Positions 10,730-22,645 of a stretch of 64,000 bases of DNA are shown here, piece by piece. Location: positions 1,674,001 to 1,738,000 of the forward strand of contig JAHLMK010000009.1 in assembly GCA_019915135.1 (NCBI GenBank), written 5' to 3'. Position 1 is the stretch's first letter; every line of letters starts with the position of its first letter. The position numbers were made by a program, and so were the translations under genes. Under the pieces are notes generated by a model. It worked only from the letters and a program-made list of their open reading frames with translations. It did no database searches and was not told where the DNA came from. Origin of the DNA: Strobilurus pachycystidiatus. Its lineage: Eukaryota; Basidiomycota; Agaricomycetes; Agaricales; Physalacriaceae.

Positions 10730-11002
10730 GCTACACCTTTGGATATGCCTTGCACCTCGTGTGCGCGTCGTCGATGGCGAGCGGCAGGCGCGAGCGTCGC
10801 CCTATCCCGTTGTCGCGGTCTTACGCTCGGACTATGGAAGCCCTCACAAAATTCTCCAGTATCGCTTCATGGCCGTAACCAATACAAGAGGCTTGGTGGG
10901 CTAGTTTGCTTCGTCTGCGCTTTATGCCAATTTCATACGCGATATAGATCCGACTTTCCCTACATCAACGGCGAGGCTTCTCCATCACCACTGGTGCGAT
11001 GC

Positions 11003-11690
11003 TTACTGGCTCATCCATGTCACTTGTTTACCCTTTGCACCTAGCTCGTCTTGAGATCACCGTCGTAGCCTCGCTTCCATCAACCGGACTACATTCAGAC
11101 GCGTCTTCATGTCGGTTGTCATTTGGATCTATTTGCCTTGCGAATATGCACCATTGCCACAGGAGGAATAGCTTACAAGAGGACGCAAAGAGGACGTGCG
11201 CGAAATCGGTGCGTGCAGTGCCTGTCCTTTCTGGCTCAAAACTCATCACATCATCGTAGCAGATATTTCAGAGCCATGGCACTTGCACGAACGATTCATG
11301 GCTCGGGTGTCACCGTCATCGCAGACGTGGGCGTTCACCATCCTGACCATCGTCTCCCGACAATATTGTAGGATCCGTTTGGATAGTAACCTACGATCCG
11401 GTCGTTCTCGATTCATGTCGGGCGTTGGATCTCTGCGGAATGTCGTCCCCCGTTTCCCTCCAAGAACCCGTGTTGACGGACGGTCGTAACGGAGACTTGC
11501 CTCACCATGTTCCTGCGTAACCTTGATTCCCATTGGTGCGCTACCTCCGACTCATTCTTAGCACTTACTTACCCTTTGCCTTTAGGTCGTCTTCGAATTC
11601 CAATGAGCCTCGCTTCCATCAAACTGGTTTCATATAGACGCGTCTTTATGTCGGTCAGAACTCGGATCTCTTCGCCTTTCTCACATTTAC
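11003..11690 (+). repeat. Direct duplication of a decayed gene segment (~540 bp spacing)
   Basis: About 150 bp near 11003-11150 recurs near 11543-11690 with recognisable identity; shared landmarks are TTACCCTTTGC, AGCCTCGCTTCCATCAA and AGACGCGTCTT followed by ATGTCGGT. In both copies one frame encodes SLASI followed by RRVFMSV, as expected for a hydrophobic exon. Both copies contain stops in the other possible frames and neither can be built into a gene. The interval 10730-12284 holds nothing else I can name. Confidence 0.55.
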
Positions 11691-12214
11691 TAAATCCCAG
11701 TCATAGCGGACTCATCACACTGACTCGACGCCGCGGCAGGGTTGGACAGGGCTGGAGCCGTGTCATGGGAAATTGGCGCTGTGTCAATGTCAATGATTGC
11801 GGTACTGATGCTGTGGGACTCGTCGTGGGCGCCAGTGACGACTGTGGCTGGATATCGTCATGTACGCACGGTCAACGCAAATCTGATTCCATGACAATGG
11901 TTGCTACTCGTGAGTCCTCCGTCTGTTCGTCCTCAGTGGCCTTTTGTATTGATTCGAACGTTCCGAATAGGAAACGTTCGCCTGGCCCCACGTTTATTGT
12001 GATCCCAAAGCGGAACCCGACGACGAACAAGGACCAAGACAAAGCGTGAAACACCGGGTCCGGGAAGAGGGGTAGGGTAGCCTAAGCACGGCACTCCATA
12101 TCGAGTGACATCAGCAAGACTGACGCCATCCCCATTTACAAAAGGCGGTTCCGCGCTTATCTTATCCCCCGGAGGCACCTCTTGTTCCCTCCCACCCAGT
12201 ATCACCCAACGCTT

Positions 12215-12220
12215 TATAAA
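12215..12220 (+). promoter_or_regulatory. TATA box of the downstream gene
   Basis: TATAAA 65 bp upstream of the ATG at 12285, within a C-rich leader; a plausible core promoter by position and sequence only. Confidence 0.4.
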
Positions 12221-12284
12221 CCACCCACTCCCCACCTCGACGTTCCAACCAACCACCCAGCTATCGAACCTTGACTGCTTCGAC

Positions 12285-12907
12285 ATGCCGACTACCCGCT
12301 CCGCCACAACTCCTGCTGCCGATAAGGCTGCCAGCGCAACCACCACCACCCCCACCACCGTCACCCATCCCGTCCCGTCCAGAGCCGTGCTCAAGGACAA
12401 GCGCGCCTTTGACCGAGACCGCCAGCGCGTGAAGAAGGCCGGGGACATCTCGAAGTCGAAGAAGCAGGTGCAGGGGCACCGCGTCGAGCGCGTCAGCCTC
12501 TCCCTTGCGAAACAGAAGCAGCTCCGGCCTGACGAGCTCGACAGGCTAGAGGACATCGATGTTCATGGGCATTGGGATGACGACGTCTTCCTCTACTCGC
12601 CCGCGACGAAGGAGCAACCCACCACGCAGACACAGGTACACCTTGGGGAGCTCATTGACACGCAGGCGAAGATGCGGCGGAAGCATAGGAGGATGGGTAT
12701 GTTGTCATATCCGCTTATTTGCGGCGTTGAGGGCTTATCGTGGTTCTCGTAGACTCGGACTTCGAAGTCGTCCCGCACCTCCGCTCCGTTATCGTCCTAG
12801 ACGAGTTCACCGCCGCTCCAGACGTGGGGGTGGACGAGCCGTGGGAGTACCTCTCCGATGACTCCGCTGGCTCCCCGCCGACGTATGCGCAGGTCCTCAA
12901 GGATTAG
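12285..12907 (+). CDS. Hypothetical protein, 188 aa, with a PPxY motif
   Basis: Not recognised. Two exons, 12285..12696 and 12753..12907, joined by a 56-nt GT-AG intron in phase 1 (567 nt in total). The start chosen is the ATG at 12285, just downstream of the TATA box, because the upstream in-frame extension is low-complexity leader. The N-terminus is Thr/Ala/Pro-rich; residues about 40-95 are strongly basic (KDKRAFDRDRQRVKKAG, SKSKKQVQGHRVERVS). The C-terminus is acidic and hydrophobic (DSDFEVVPHLRSVIVLDEF) and ends with SPPTYAQVLKD, which contains PPTY, a PPxY-type WW-domain ligand. No signal peptide or membrane segment. Codon use and splice signals look genuine. Confidence 0.65.
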
Positions 12908-13434
12908 AACAGGATGATTTATTTATCGTTTATCATATGAAGACCGAACCCGAACCCGACTACCATACCCCGACATAATCATGACTGGAACCTTTTATCG
13001 CAGAATGTAACAATACTAAACCCCATACACAACACTTATTCATTTACGTTCCTCTTCATTCCCTATCTTGCATTACAGTTTTCTTCAAGGACGATTGATG
13101 TATGTAAGAGTAGCTTACCTTGTTGGAGTCTTAGACATCTACTTATGCTATGAGTCATGCATTTATGATATGGACAGCGGGCGCGACATGTGTGGCGTGA
13201 CGCGGAGTGACGCGGAGTGTCTTATCGCGAAAGGGGGGGTAGAAGAATGTCCACGTATTGTGCTTATCCATTCTTTGATAGCAACTAGTAGATCGCATCA
13301 TGGCATACGATGTAAGTATATGTACCCGCCAAATTCGACATAAGAGTGGTACAGTATTGTCCAAATCATTGAGAAAGGTTGCCGACAGTTCACCTAGATC
13401 TACATTCTGTATACCAATTCTCTTCGTAAGAGAA
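12908..13434. other. Intergenic
   Basis: 3' region of two convergent genes. It contains a short direct repeat of GTGACGCGGA near 13197-13217. No gene seen. Confidence 0.5.
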
Positions 13435-15828
13435 TTACAGCTTTCTGCACTGATGGGTTGCCCTGTGCTCCTTCCATCCTTCCTTCAGACATTGATCGTT
13501 ACAGAAGTACGCCTTTCCTTTGCACGATCCTAAAGCGCGTTCGTCAGCTTGACATTCGAAATCTTTTTGTCAAACGAACTGACCTCCGCATTTCCGCCAC
13601 ATCCCCGCAGACCCACACGTGAAGCACCTCTTCCACGGTCCAGCCTTCGCCGTCCTTGCCTCTTCTTCCATGTCCACACCCTCGAAGCACCCGCCCTCTG
13701 TATCGAGCTTCAGCTGCCAAACGTCGACGAAACTCCGGGATATGACATGTTTCTGCCCGGGGACGTATTCCGAGTTCGTGTATCCACCAAACATGTACGT
13801 CTTTCCCGTCGTCTCGTCACAGAACATTTGCCCAGTGGCGCGATACGTAGGGAACCCACGCGTGAGGACTTGCTTCCATGACGAAACAGAGGGATCGGAG
13901 GAGTCAAGCATGAAAGTGTCGCCGTAGTAGGAGAAATTGAATTGGCGATTGAGTTCCGGGATGTAGGTGGGTACGCGTTCAGTGTAGCCGCCGAAGGTAA
14001 CGACTTTGTCGATAACGGGGTTCTGGGGGAAGTCAGGACCAAAACTTATCTTACTGGTAAGAGGACAGAAAGGCTTACATAGCAGCATCCCATCTCCGTT
14101 CGCTTGGAGGGTCGGTTTCCTACTGGCCGCTCCCGCGACCACATCTTCTTCTCGATGTCCCAGCTCCAGAGGTCATCGTAATCATACCCCATGTCAGACC
14201 CATTCGGAAGCCCCGCCATCCTGGCACTCGGACGATCCGCATCGCCAGACATGATGTAGAGCTTCTTCCCGCCCTTTCCGACCCAACTGCACGCGTACTC
14301 CCTCGGCCCAGGACGCTTCAAGTTGGCAGTCGTCGTGCTCCGTTCACCAGAAAGGTGCGCCCACACCTTGGTTTGCAGATCCAGAGACATGAGGACGTCA
14401 GTCCCGATGACGGACGCAGAGTGGATCCCGCCGAAGACGTACAACTTCCCTCCGGTACACTGCATCGTGTAGTCCTTTGTCTGGTGACAGTACGGCCACG
14501 CGCCAGGACCAGCGTACTTGCCAGTGAGAATTCCCCATGCGCGGTTTTTGATGTCGTAGAAGTGGACCTCGAGGGCGCCGAAGAAGACATAGAGTTTGGA
14601 GTCTTTAGGATCGGCGACGATGCGGCAGCCCGTAAAGGTTGCTGTGAGCTGCTTGCGCGCATAGGGATAATTTGGCAACTGCTCCCATTCGCCCATTGTC
14701 GCCAAGTTTAGACGCCAGATCTCCGGATACCAAGGGCCTTGAACGCCCTTCTCGCCACCGAAGCAGTAAAGGTAACCTAGAGATTACTGTCATCAAGTTG
14801 GATCGAAAACTCATACAAATCACGTACCATCGTAAGAGACCACCGCACACTCTGAGCGCGAAGAGAGACCCCGCGTGTTCATCTTCCTCCATGATCCACG
14901 GATCTGCAAGGTCGGCGCGATGACTTCCTGCTTGTGGATCACCGACGCATCAGGATGCCGACGACCCATCAAGACGTGAGGCGATGAGATTGGTGCCTTC
15001 AAGCCTTTCGTCGCCTCACCCTTGAGAATGGGCGCGATGCCGCCATGGAGGGAGACATGCCTCCATCTGTACTCCACCGCTGCGGCAGTGTTCCCGAGCT
15101 TTTCGTAGATTTCGGCCTCTAATTCAAACCACATGAGGCGCGCTCGGTAGTGGTCAGGAATATTGACGTCGTTGTCCATCCATGCTAGGATTCGTCTTAA
15201 GAAATGAACAGGGAGAGTGGGAGAAGAACGAACCGAAAAGGTGTTGTCCATATAGTAGTTGTGAGTGGGTTTGCAGTACGCCCACTTGAGACGCATATTG
15301 AAGGGCCTGAACAGCTCTTAGCGATGAATATATTCGGAGGAAATTACTCACCAAATCGTAGTCACCCTGCTCGAACATGCAACGGGAAGCCCCAGCGCAA
15401 CAGAGCGCCGCCATTCCAGTAAGATTCGGAATGGACAGCTCCAGGTACTTGTCGCACCAGAACTGTGGGCGGAATGGGACCTTACCCAGAAGCCCATCAA
15501 CAGCCTCCAGATAACGCCTGCGCGCCTGAGTGTAGTCCTTGTTGGCGATCAACTTATCGGCCTTGAATTTATGTGCATGACAGCGCGCCAAGACAGTCTC
15601 CTTGAAGCGTGGATCAGTAGGCGGCGGCATCGGTGCGTTTAGCAGCATCTCAGACATCTGAGGGTTGGATTCGAGGAGGGGGATTATGGGATCTTTTGGG
15701 TGCACGCCTGGGATTTGTGACCACGTCTTTTCCATCGCGGCGATGTCATCTTTTATATCGATGTCGTGAAGCAGGGAACTAAGGCCCTCAATGTCGCTAC
15801 GCAACTTTTCCGATCTTGATTTCGACAT
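13435..15828 (-). CDS. Kelch-repeat protein with C-terminal MYND zinc finger, paralogue A (712 aa)
   Basis: Six exons join in frame: 15352..15828, 15234..15306, 14828..15184, 14079..14776, 13584..14022, 13435..13529. The ATG at 15828 sits in a CACCATG context. Residues 1-300 are helical with TPR-like pieces (KDYTQARRRYLEAV, LGNTAAAVEYRW). Residues about 300-650 carry Kelch-type strands: YLYCFGGEK, SKLYVFFGALE, GKLYVFGGIH, KKLYIMSGDAD, DKVVTFGGY and KTYMFGGY, fitting a six-bladed propeller. The last about 40 residues form a MYND finger, C-x2-C-x7-C-x3-C-x5-C-x3-C-x7-H-x4-C (CFTCGSAGMWRKCGG; CNDQCLKEGWKEH). This suggests a protein-interaction adaptor, nuclear or cytosolic; MYND fingers bind proline-rich partners. 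It is the downstream member of a tandem pair with 16273..18684; exons 2, 3 and 6 have identical lengths in both. Confidence 0.88.
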
Positions 15829-16272
15829 GGTGGGTAGTCAGACTAGGACGCCAGATAGCGGTGCAATGCCAAGATGTTGGTAGGAAGGAAGCGGTTTCTG
15901 ATCAAAATCTCCGTTTACATAAAAATCTAACAAGATGGGCGCGTCACATCACATGAGGCGCGTTTGTCGACAGAGTGACAATGGCCTTCGTATACGGTTT
16001 TTTACTAGTTGTTCCAACACATGTGTATTTTGATGTTATATCAGGGTTTGGATAGTATATACTGGTGCATTTTGACAGGCTAGCAATCTGGCGCCACGTT
16101 GACGTCCAACTGCGTCACTTCGATCAACCTAATAAGTATTGTGTCTTAGGGAAGACGGTTTGAACACAATCCTTTGATCTTCACGGTTTTCACTACCGTA
16201 TTTCATGAACAAGGGACGAGAGAAGGAGGCCAGTCGGAAACAATGTCTCATTGAGTCGTTGAGTCGAGGTAT
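15829..16272. other. Spacer between the tandem Kelch-MYND genes
   Basis: Holds the promoter of paralogue A and the 3' end of paralogue B, both transcribed leftward. No further gene or repeat recognised. Confidence 0.5.
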
Positions 16273-18684
16273 CTATACTTTCTGGCATTTATGATTCTCC
16301 TTGTGCTCCTTCCAACCGTCTTTGAGGCATTGGGAGCTACAAAAATACACTTTTCCACGACATGATCCTGTCTCATAATGTCAGAGACATCCTCGCAGAA
16401 CAGAGCTTCAAAACCCACCTCCACATTTCTTCCATCGACCAGCGGATCCGCACGCGAAGCACCTTTGGAAAGGCCCCGCTCGCGCTGTCTTCGCTTCTTC
16501 CTCCACATCCACATCCTCGAAACAGCCTCCAGGCATGTGTAACTTCAATTGCCAAAGGTCTGGGAAACTTCTCGAATCGAGATGCTTTTTTCCCGGGACG
16601 AACTCCGAGTTCGTGTATCCGGAGAACATGTATGTCTTGCCTGTAGCATCGTCGACAAATAACTGACCTTGTGCGCGGTATATAGGGAAGCCGCGAGTCA
16701 CCACTTGCTTCCATGAGGACACCGAAGGGTCATCGGAGTCGAGCATGAAAGTATCGGCGTAGTAGGAGAAGTTGAAGACCTGATTGAGGTTCAACTCGGG
16801 GACGTAGGTCGGAACGCGAGGGCTGTAACCGCCGAAGGTAATGACCTTGTCTAGGGTTCGATTCTGAGAATTTTGGTCAGTGAAGATTACAACGGGACAC
16901 CATCGCGAATAACGCACGTAAACACATCCCATCTCCGTCCTCCTCGACGGTCGGTTACCCACAATCCTCTCTCTAGTCCACGTCTCCTTCTCCAGGTCCC
17001 AGTTCCAGAGATCCTCGTAGTCATACATCAACGTCGACGCGTGAAGTGTGTCCGCCATCTTGGCACCCAGGCGGTCCGCGTCGCCGTACATGATATACAA
17101 TTTCTTCTCGTCCTTCCCCACCCAGCTGCATCCATACTCTCTCGGACCCGGAAGCTTCAGATTCGCCTTAACAGGCGACGCATCGCCGGAGATGTGTCTC
17201 CACTCCTTGGTCGTGAGATCCAAAGACATGAACAGATCACACCCGATGGAGGATACCGGGGGGTTTATACCGCCAAAGACATATAGCTTGCCTTTGATGT
17301 AGTGCATCGCGTAGTCGTGCGCGTGGGTGCAGTACGGCCATTTGCCCGTCCCTGGAGGGAAAGTGGTAAAGAGAATGCCCCAAGTACGCTTCTTGATGTC
17401 ATAGAAGGGCACTTGGAGATCGCCGAAGAAGAGATAGGCTTTCGAGTCTCTTGGGTCGACGACCATACGCGCGCCGACGAAGAATGGAGTCAGGTTCTTT
17501 ACGACATAAGGGTATGGCGCGAGCTTTTCCCATGCGCCCATGCGCCGGAGATTAAGACGCCAGAGCTCGGGAAAGAAAGGGCCGTCGACGGTTTTCTCCC
17601 CGCCAAAGCAATATAGATAACCTACAGATCGTGAGGTCGTGTATATCAAACCAAAGGGAGACATACCTTTATATGCCGCGATAGCACACTCGGAGCGAGA
17701 AGACAGCCCCCGGGTGTTCATCTTCTGCCAAGAGCCGCGGATCTGCAGGCTCGGCGCGATGATCTCTTGCTTGTGGGTCAAGCGCGGATCGGGGTGGCGC
17801 TGGGTATGGAGCGTGTCGTACGACGCATTCGGCAGTGTCAGGCCTCTCGTAGCGCTCTCTTTGAAGACCGGAGCAATACCCTTCCACGTCGTCCCATACT
17901 TCCATCTGCTTTCGACGGCAGCGGATGTATTCCCCAGTTTGACGAATATTTGAGCTGCCAAGTCCAGCCACAGGAGCCGGGCACGATAATAATCGGCGAG
18001 ATTGACGTGGTGGTCCATCCATTCTACAAGTGGGAAGTCACGACAATATGTAAGTTCATGAATCAGGCACTAACCGAACAGGTGCTGATGCATCATGAGC
18101 TGTGAATGCCGACCGAGGACATCTACTTGGGAGACGTATTGCAGAGCCTAAGAAGAGATGTCAGCGGACCATCAAGAGGGGGAGACAAAGCCAGAGACCA
18201 AGTCGTACTCTTCCAGCTCGTACATGCATCTCGCAGCGCCGACACAAGAAAGACAAGCAAGGCCACAGAGTGTTTGAATCGGGAGGTCCAAGTACCGATC
18301 GCAGAAGAAGCTTTCGCGATATGGCTTCACTCCGAGACTGTCGGCAGCCTCGAGATAATTTATTTGAGCCTGTGAGAAGTCTTTCAAAGCAATCAATCGA
18401 TCGCCTTCATGGTTATACGCGTGAGAACGCGCTAAGATGGCGTCTCGAAACTGAGGAAGATTCGGAGGCAAAGGTCCATTCCGAAGCATTGTACCAATGG
18501 CTTCGTCTGACTCTATGAGAGTGAGGATAGCATCCTTTCCGAAAACATCATACGCGAAGGCCCAGTTGGCTTTGATGCTGGCAGAGGACGCGATCTCGTC
18601 TTCTTGCACCATAGCGTTGATGGAAGCCATTTCCTCATGGTGATGTCGCAGTCTCTCGGCTTTCGAGCGGTAGAGGGTCGCCAT
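16273..18684 (-). CDS. Kelch-repeat protein with C-terminal MYND zinc finger, paralogue B (719 aa)
   Basis: Six exons: 18199..18684, 18075..18147, 17667..18023, 16918..17621, 16419..16863, 16273..16367 (2160 nt). The start is the ATG at 18684; an in-frame ATG at 18756 exists but would add a hydrophobic leader lying in the probable 5' UTR and absent from paralogue A. The architecture equals paralogue A: helical N-terminus (residues 1-305), Kelch strands (YLYCFGGEK, SKAYLFFGD, GKLYVFGGIN, KKLYIMYGDAD, DKVITFGGY, KTYMFSGY), then the MYND finger (CFACGSAGRWKKCGG, CRGKVYFCSSQCLKDGW). All Cys/His ligands are present. Intron 3 is 45 nt (a multiple of three) and has no in-frame stop, so retention would add 15 residues without a shift. 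Substrate or partner unknown. Confidence 0.88.
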
Positions 18685-21600
18685 TAGTAGTGGAGGTGAG
18701 ACGAAGAAAGGAAATTGAATTTGCAAAATAAATTGAACACGATCTCGGCGCGTCACATCATGTGGAGCGTGAGTTTGCTGTCACGAACTCCTTCGCTTCC
18801 CTCGCTTTCACGCGTCAGTGTTAGTTATTACGCGCCTATCCTCTTCAATCTTCAGGAATTCACTTATATCAGCAATACTTTCAAGATGATGTATCTTGAC
18901 GATCAATTTAAGAGTGAGAACGCGTCGGCGCCATTCACGCTTTCCTTACTCCGGCTCGACTGCTAGTAGAGATGCTGTAGACAAATCGCGCAGAAAAAAA
19001 TGTAGATGACCGATGCGGATGCGCAGTTGAAGGTGAGCCTGACAGGCTCTGCATTGGAGACCAGAATTGGAACTTGGAGTAAGTATCTAATTCGACACTT
19101 CTCAGGCAATTGCGCTCAGCAAACGTCCCTCCTGGTAAAGTGACCTTGTTGGATGGCTGTGAATGCCGTGGGTCAAAGCAGATAATTTATACAAGATATA
19201 GTGTTCACCTCGCCTGTATCTCTCGAGCATGACGCGACGAAACAGGGCACGAAAGCATTGCCGAATGAACGTTCGTCTTGGAATGCTTTTCCGGCTACGT
19301 TCTCCTTCGGCATTGATTTCGGGCAGGACTCCTGAAAGGAGGACCTGCTCAGATACCTAGACACTGGTCAGGTAAGGCGGCATACACGACGATACACGAC
19401 GATGACAGGACGAGCTTGCCTTTGATGTTTTGTAGTGCTGTGTGCCGCTCAATCTGCCAATGCCAGTGGTGGTTGCTGCAGACCGCTTCCCAGTCGAGGC
19501 TAAAGAGCGATGCCATGCATATGAAGCACGATGGAGAAAAACGTGGCTGCAATAAGCGCACCTAAGAAGAACATCGTGGCAGGCGGCTTAGAAGGTGGTT
19601 GGTATTCTTGGTATTGAAGAGGTCTGGTAGTATGAGAAGTCTGTAGTGCACCACAGTTGAAAGGATGTCCTCGGTGCCCACCTCAGCTCTATAGACGCTT
19701 TAACTTCAAGTTGTCCAACAGCCTTCGGTTTGCTGCTGGCGAGACTTTATCAGTCAGATGAGATCCACTCGCCTGAGATAACACTACCGCTTATGATCAG
19801 ATTATACAGAGTTATACTGATCAAGGGGAAGGCCCCGACGGAGACCTTGATGAACATGCAACGGGCTGTACGCCGACTGGGGCCGAATTAATTGTGTCGT
19901 GTCGCGTCGCGTCATCAGATATCAGGTCGAGATGATTACGCACCTTTGAGCCGGTGTAGATATTGACCAATAGCTGAGGCACGGTGGATCAGAGGCGGCC
20001 TGAGTTCGTCGAGTGCATCAACAAACCTCGGGTTCAAAAACCTAGCCGATATCAAAGCGGACTCGTAACGACGCTGTGAGCGTATATGCCACAGACAGGC
20101 AGATCCACACCGTAACATGAAGCAGAACTGGAGTGCCCACAGGTCCTTACGACTCCGTTGTGGTGAGGGCGAGGAATGAAGAATTGCGGTGATAGGCAAT
20201 CGGCCCGATGTGTGGCTGTGCTTTCCGTTGGCCGTAATCAAACAATGCCCGCCCTTTCCCTTTAACGACGACGACGACAATGGCGAACCTTGCGGCGCTG
20301 TGGCCGCGCGCAGGTACACCACCCTCCCTCCATTTCTCACTCTTCTGTCTTGCTTCCTGTCCTTCGACTGCCTTGTTGCCCACTACCTCCCTCTAGGATA
20401 GGCCCTTCAAGTTGCCCGTCAAACGACATGCGTGGGCGGACCCAGCCCCAGCGTCTCTCAAGTCTCAAAGCCGCCCACCCTCTCCCGTTGGCACGCCTCT
20501 CATTTGTCGAACCACGCTTGGTTGACTCTGTCGAGTCAGCCGCCGAAAAAGCAGCCTACGCACAAACGAAGCTAAAAAGGACCAATTTTGGAACGTCATG
20601 GACGCACATCTCATGCTTGGGATACCCTGGGTGGCAGAAATACCGGGTATACGTCTATGTTGCGTACTGTGATGGGCGAGAGAGAGCACAAGTGAGTGTT
20701 CGCTTTTCTCCAACCTAGATACAGTATTCAAGGACTGTCGCTAGATTCCACTAGAGGTTATCAATCCACTCTTGTCTTGAACAGTTGATTGCACTCGAAG
20801 AAGGTGCGTGTATGCGACCTTTGTAACACTTCTTTCTCTAAATACGTTCGCAGGTTATTATCCCGCCACCGCCCTCGCCGAGCCGAATCACAGAATATCC
20901 ACAATCAGAGCATGCTCGACTATGGGACTGCAAATCCACGAACACTCGATGGTGGACGGAGTCGACCCCCGCGAAAACAGATGAGCTAGGAGTTCATCTT
21001 TGAACACGGCCAGCGCCAGCAAGGTGTCTGGGCGAGCGAGAGAAGATGCCGACGCGGGTACGATTGTGGCGGGCAGGTGGTGGATGATGTCTGTGCATAT
21101 GCCGGACAGGCGGTGAGTACAATTCGCCCACTTTGGACTGGGGCTTATGTTGTCGTTTCGAACTAGATACCTAAAGTTTTCGCGATCTTTACGAATGGGC
21201 CCGTTGTGGGGACTCTACACATATAAAGACGAGGGCTATGGTCTTCGATGGTTTTTGAATCTTCTTGAGATCTGGAGCGCTGGAATGGTTTATGGCCCGA
21301 CGTGCCGGTTCATTGGGACCACTTTTCTTCTTCGCTTGGCGAGCCTCCGCTAAACGCCTGAAAATGGTGACATCGCCTCTCACGACTATCCAGAGGGACC
21401 ACCAAACTGCCGACCCGTTCTCGCTCTCTTCATGAAGACGTCCATCGAGCCTGACGTCGGTACCCAGTGGGAGCCTATAGCTTCGCCGCTTAGTTGAGAG
21501 GAACACTCACTCGGGCAGCGCACGATGATTGGACCACCAAGCGATAGAGGTTTGTTCTTCTGATATCTTTGAACTATTCACTGATAACATCCCCCTTCTA

Positions 21601-22645
21601 GCTATTCCGCTTTCCGAAAATACCGTCACTGCACGGCCTGGCCAAAACTCAATGAGCGTCCGGTCGTCTGCTTGCTATCCTGAAGATATGGGACTCGGGC
21701 GATTGGACGATCGGGTTTGATGGAGATGTCGGGACAGCTTGAGGCGTCCAAGAAGAATCTGCCACGTTGACTATGGCTCCAAAATTGGCGGTTGGCATTT
21801 TGATTGGGTGGTGAATGCCCTGGTCGTCGTTCAAGGGCCTGGAGTTGTTGCGGTGGCGCAGAAGGAGGAGATATGCACGATCATTGCGGTTACTACAGTC
21901 TGGGCTGGAAATGGACTCTTACTTTGAGGCAGCTCAATGTGGGGATCCGCTTTCCCTGACGTGCTTGATGCTCATGCTGCGACAAGGTTCTTCTTGTCGT
22001 CGTTCGTAAACTCGTAACGGCCGCAGCTACCTAGATGCAGAGACCATACTGCCTCTTTCTTTCCGCGAGCACCGTGTTGTGTACATGCGGCCTGTTGCGT
22101 ACGACCAGCGTACGACATGGCGTTTGACCCAGGTTTGATCTACATAGTCGAAGATCCCGCTGGTGGGCGCTTGTGTGGCCAAGTTTTCACGCGTGATGAT
22201 CGCAATGACCTGAAGATCTCCGAACTGCCCGTGTCATTGCTCAAGGTGAGCTTTCCTGGAGGCTGGAACGCGCATGAAACCCGAAGTGACAACATAAGAC
22301 ATGAACTTTGTGCTCAGTTCATGGGTGTGTGGCCCGTACATCGATCAATAATTCTGTTGCCCGGCCCAGGTCTCAGCGAGACGACTCATGCGTTGTTTCA
22401 AATGTGCCGTGCAGGTCGAGGCTCCATTGGACGAGGAAATAGCAAGACGATGAAGCAACTTGGCTCAAAGACTATACAAGGATATAAGAAAACGTAACAA
22501 GTCGTCATCGAGTATGGAAACAAAGGCATTAAGTACTATGAGAAGAAGACTACTGAGGCATATGGAGATAGAAGTACCGTAACTACGGGACTACGAGAAA
22601 GAAGAAGGGCCAGAGGCGCATGAAATGAAAAAGAGTCCTAGTTCC
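18685..22645. other. 4-kb stretch without a supportable gene
   Basis: I found only short open frames without family motifs, consistent splice sites or sustained coding bias. A minus-strand piece near 19500-19575 reads as a hydrophobic segment (FFLGALIAATFFSIVL) ended by a stop, and 22117-22497 has an open frame of 126 codons with no recognisable motif. Both could be relics. No transposon termini or tandem repeats were noticed. Confidence 0.5.

Noticed and set aside
20147..20731. Overlapping open frames on both strands around 20.1-20.7 kb
   Set aside because: No conserved motif, no consistent start or splice structure; treated as non-coding.
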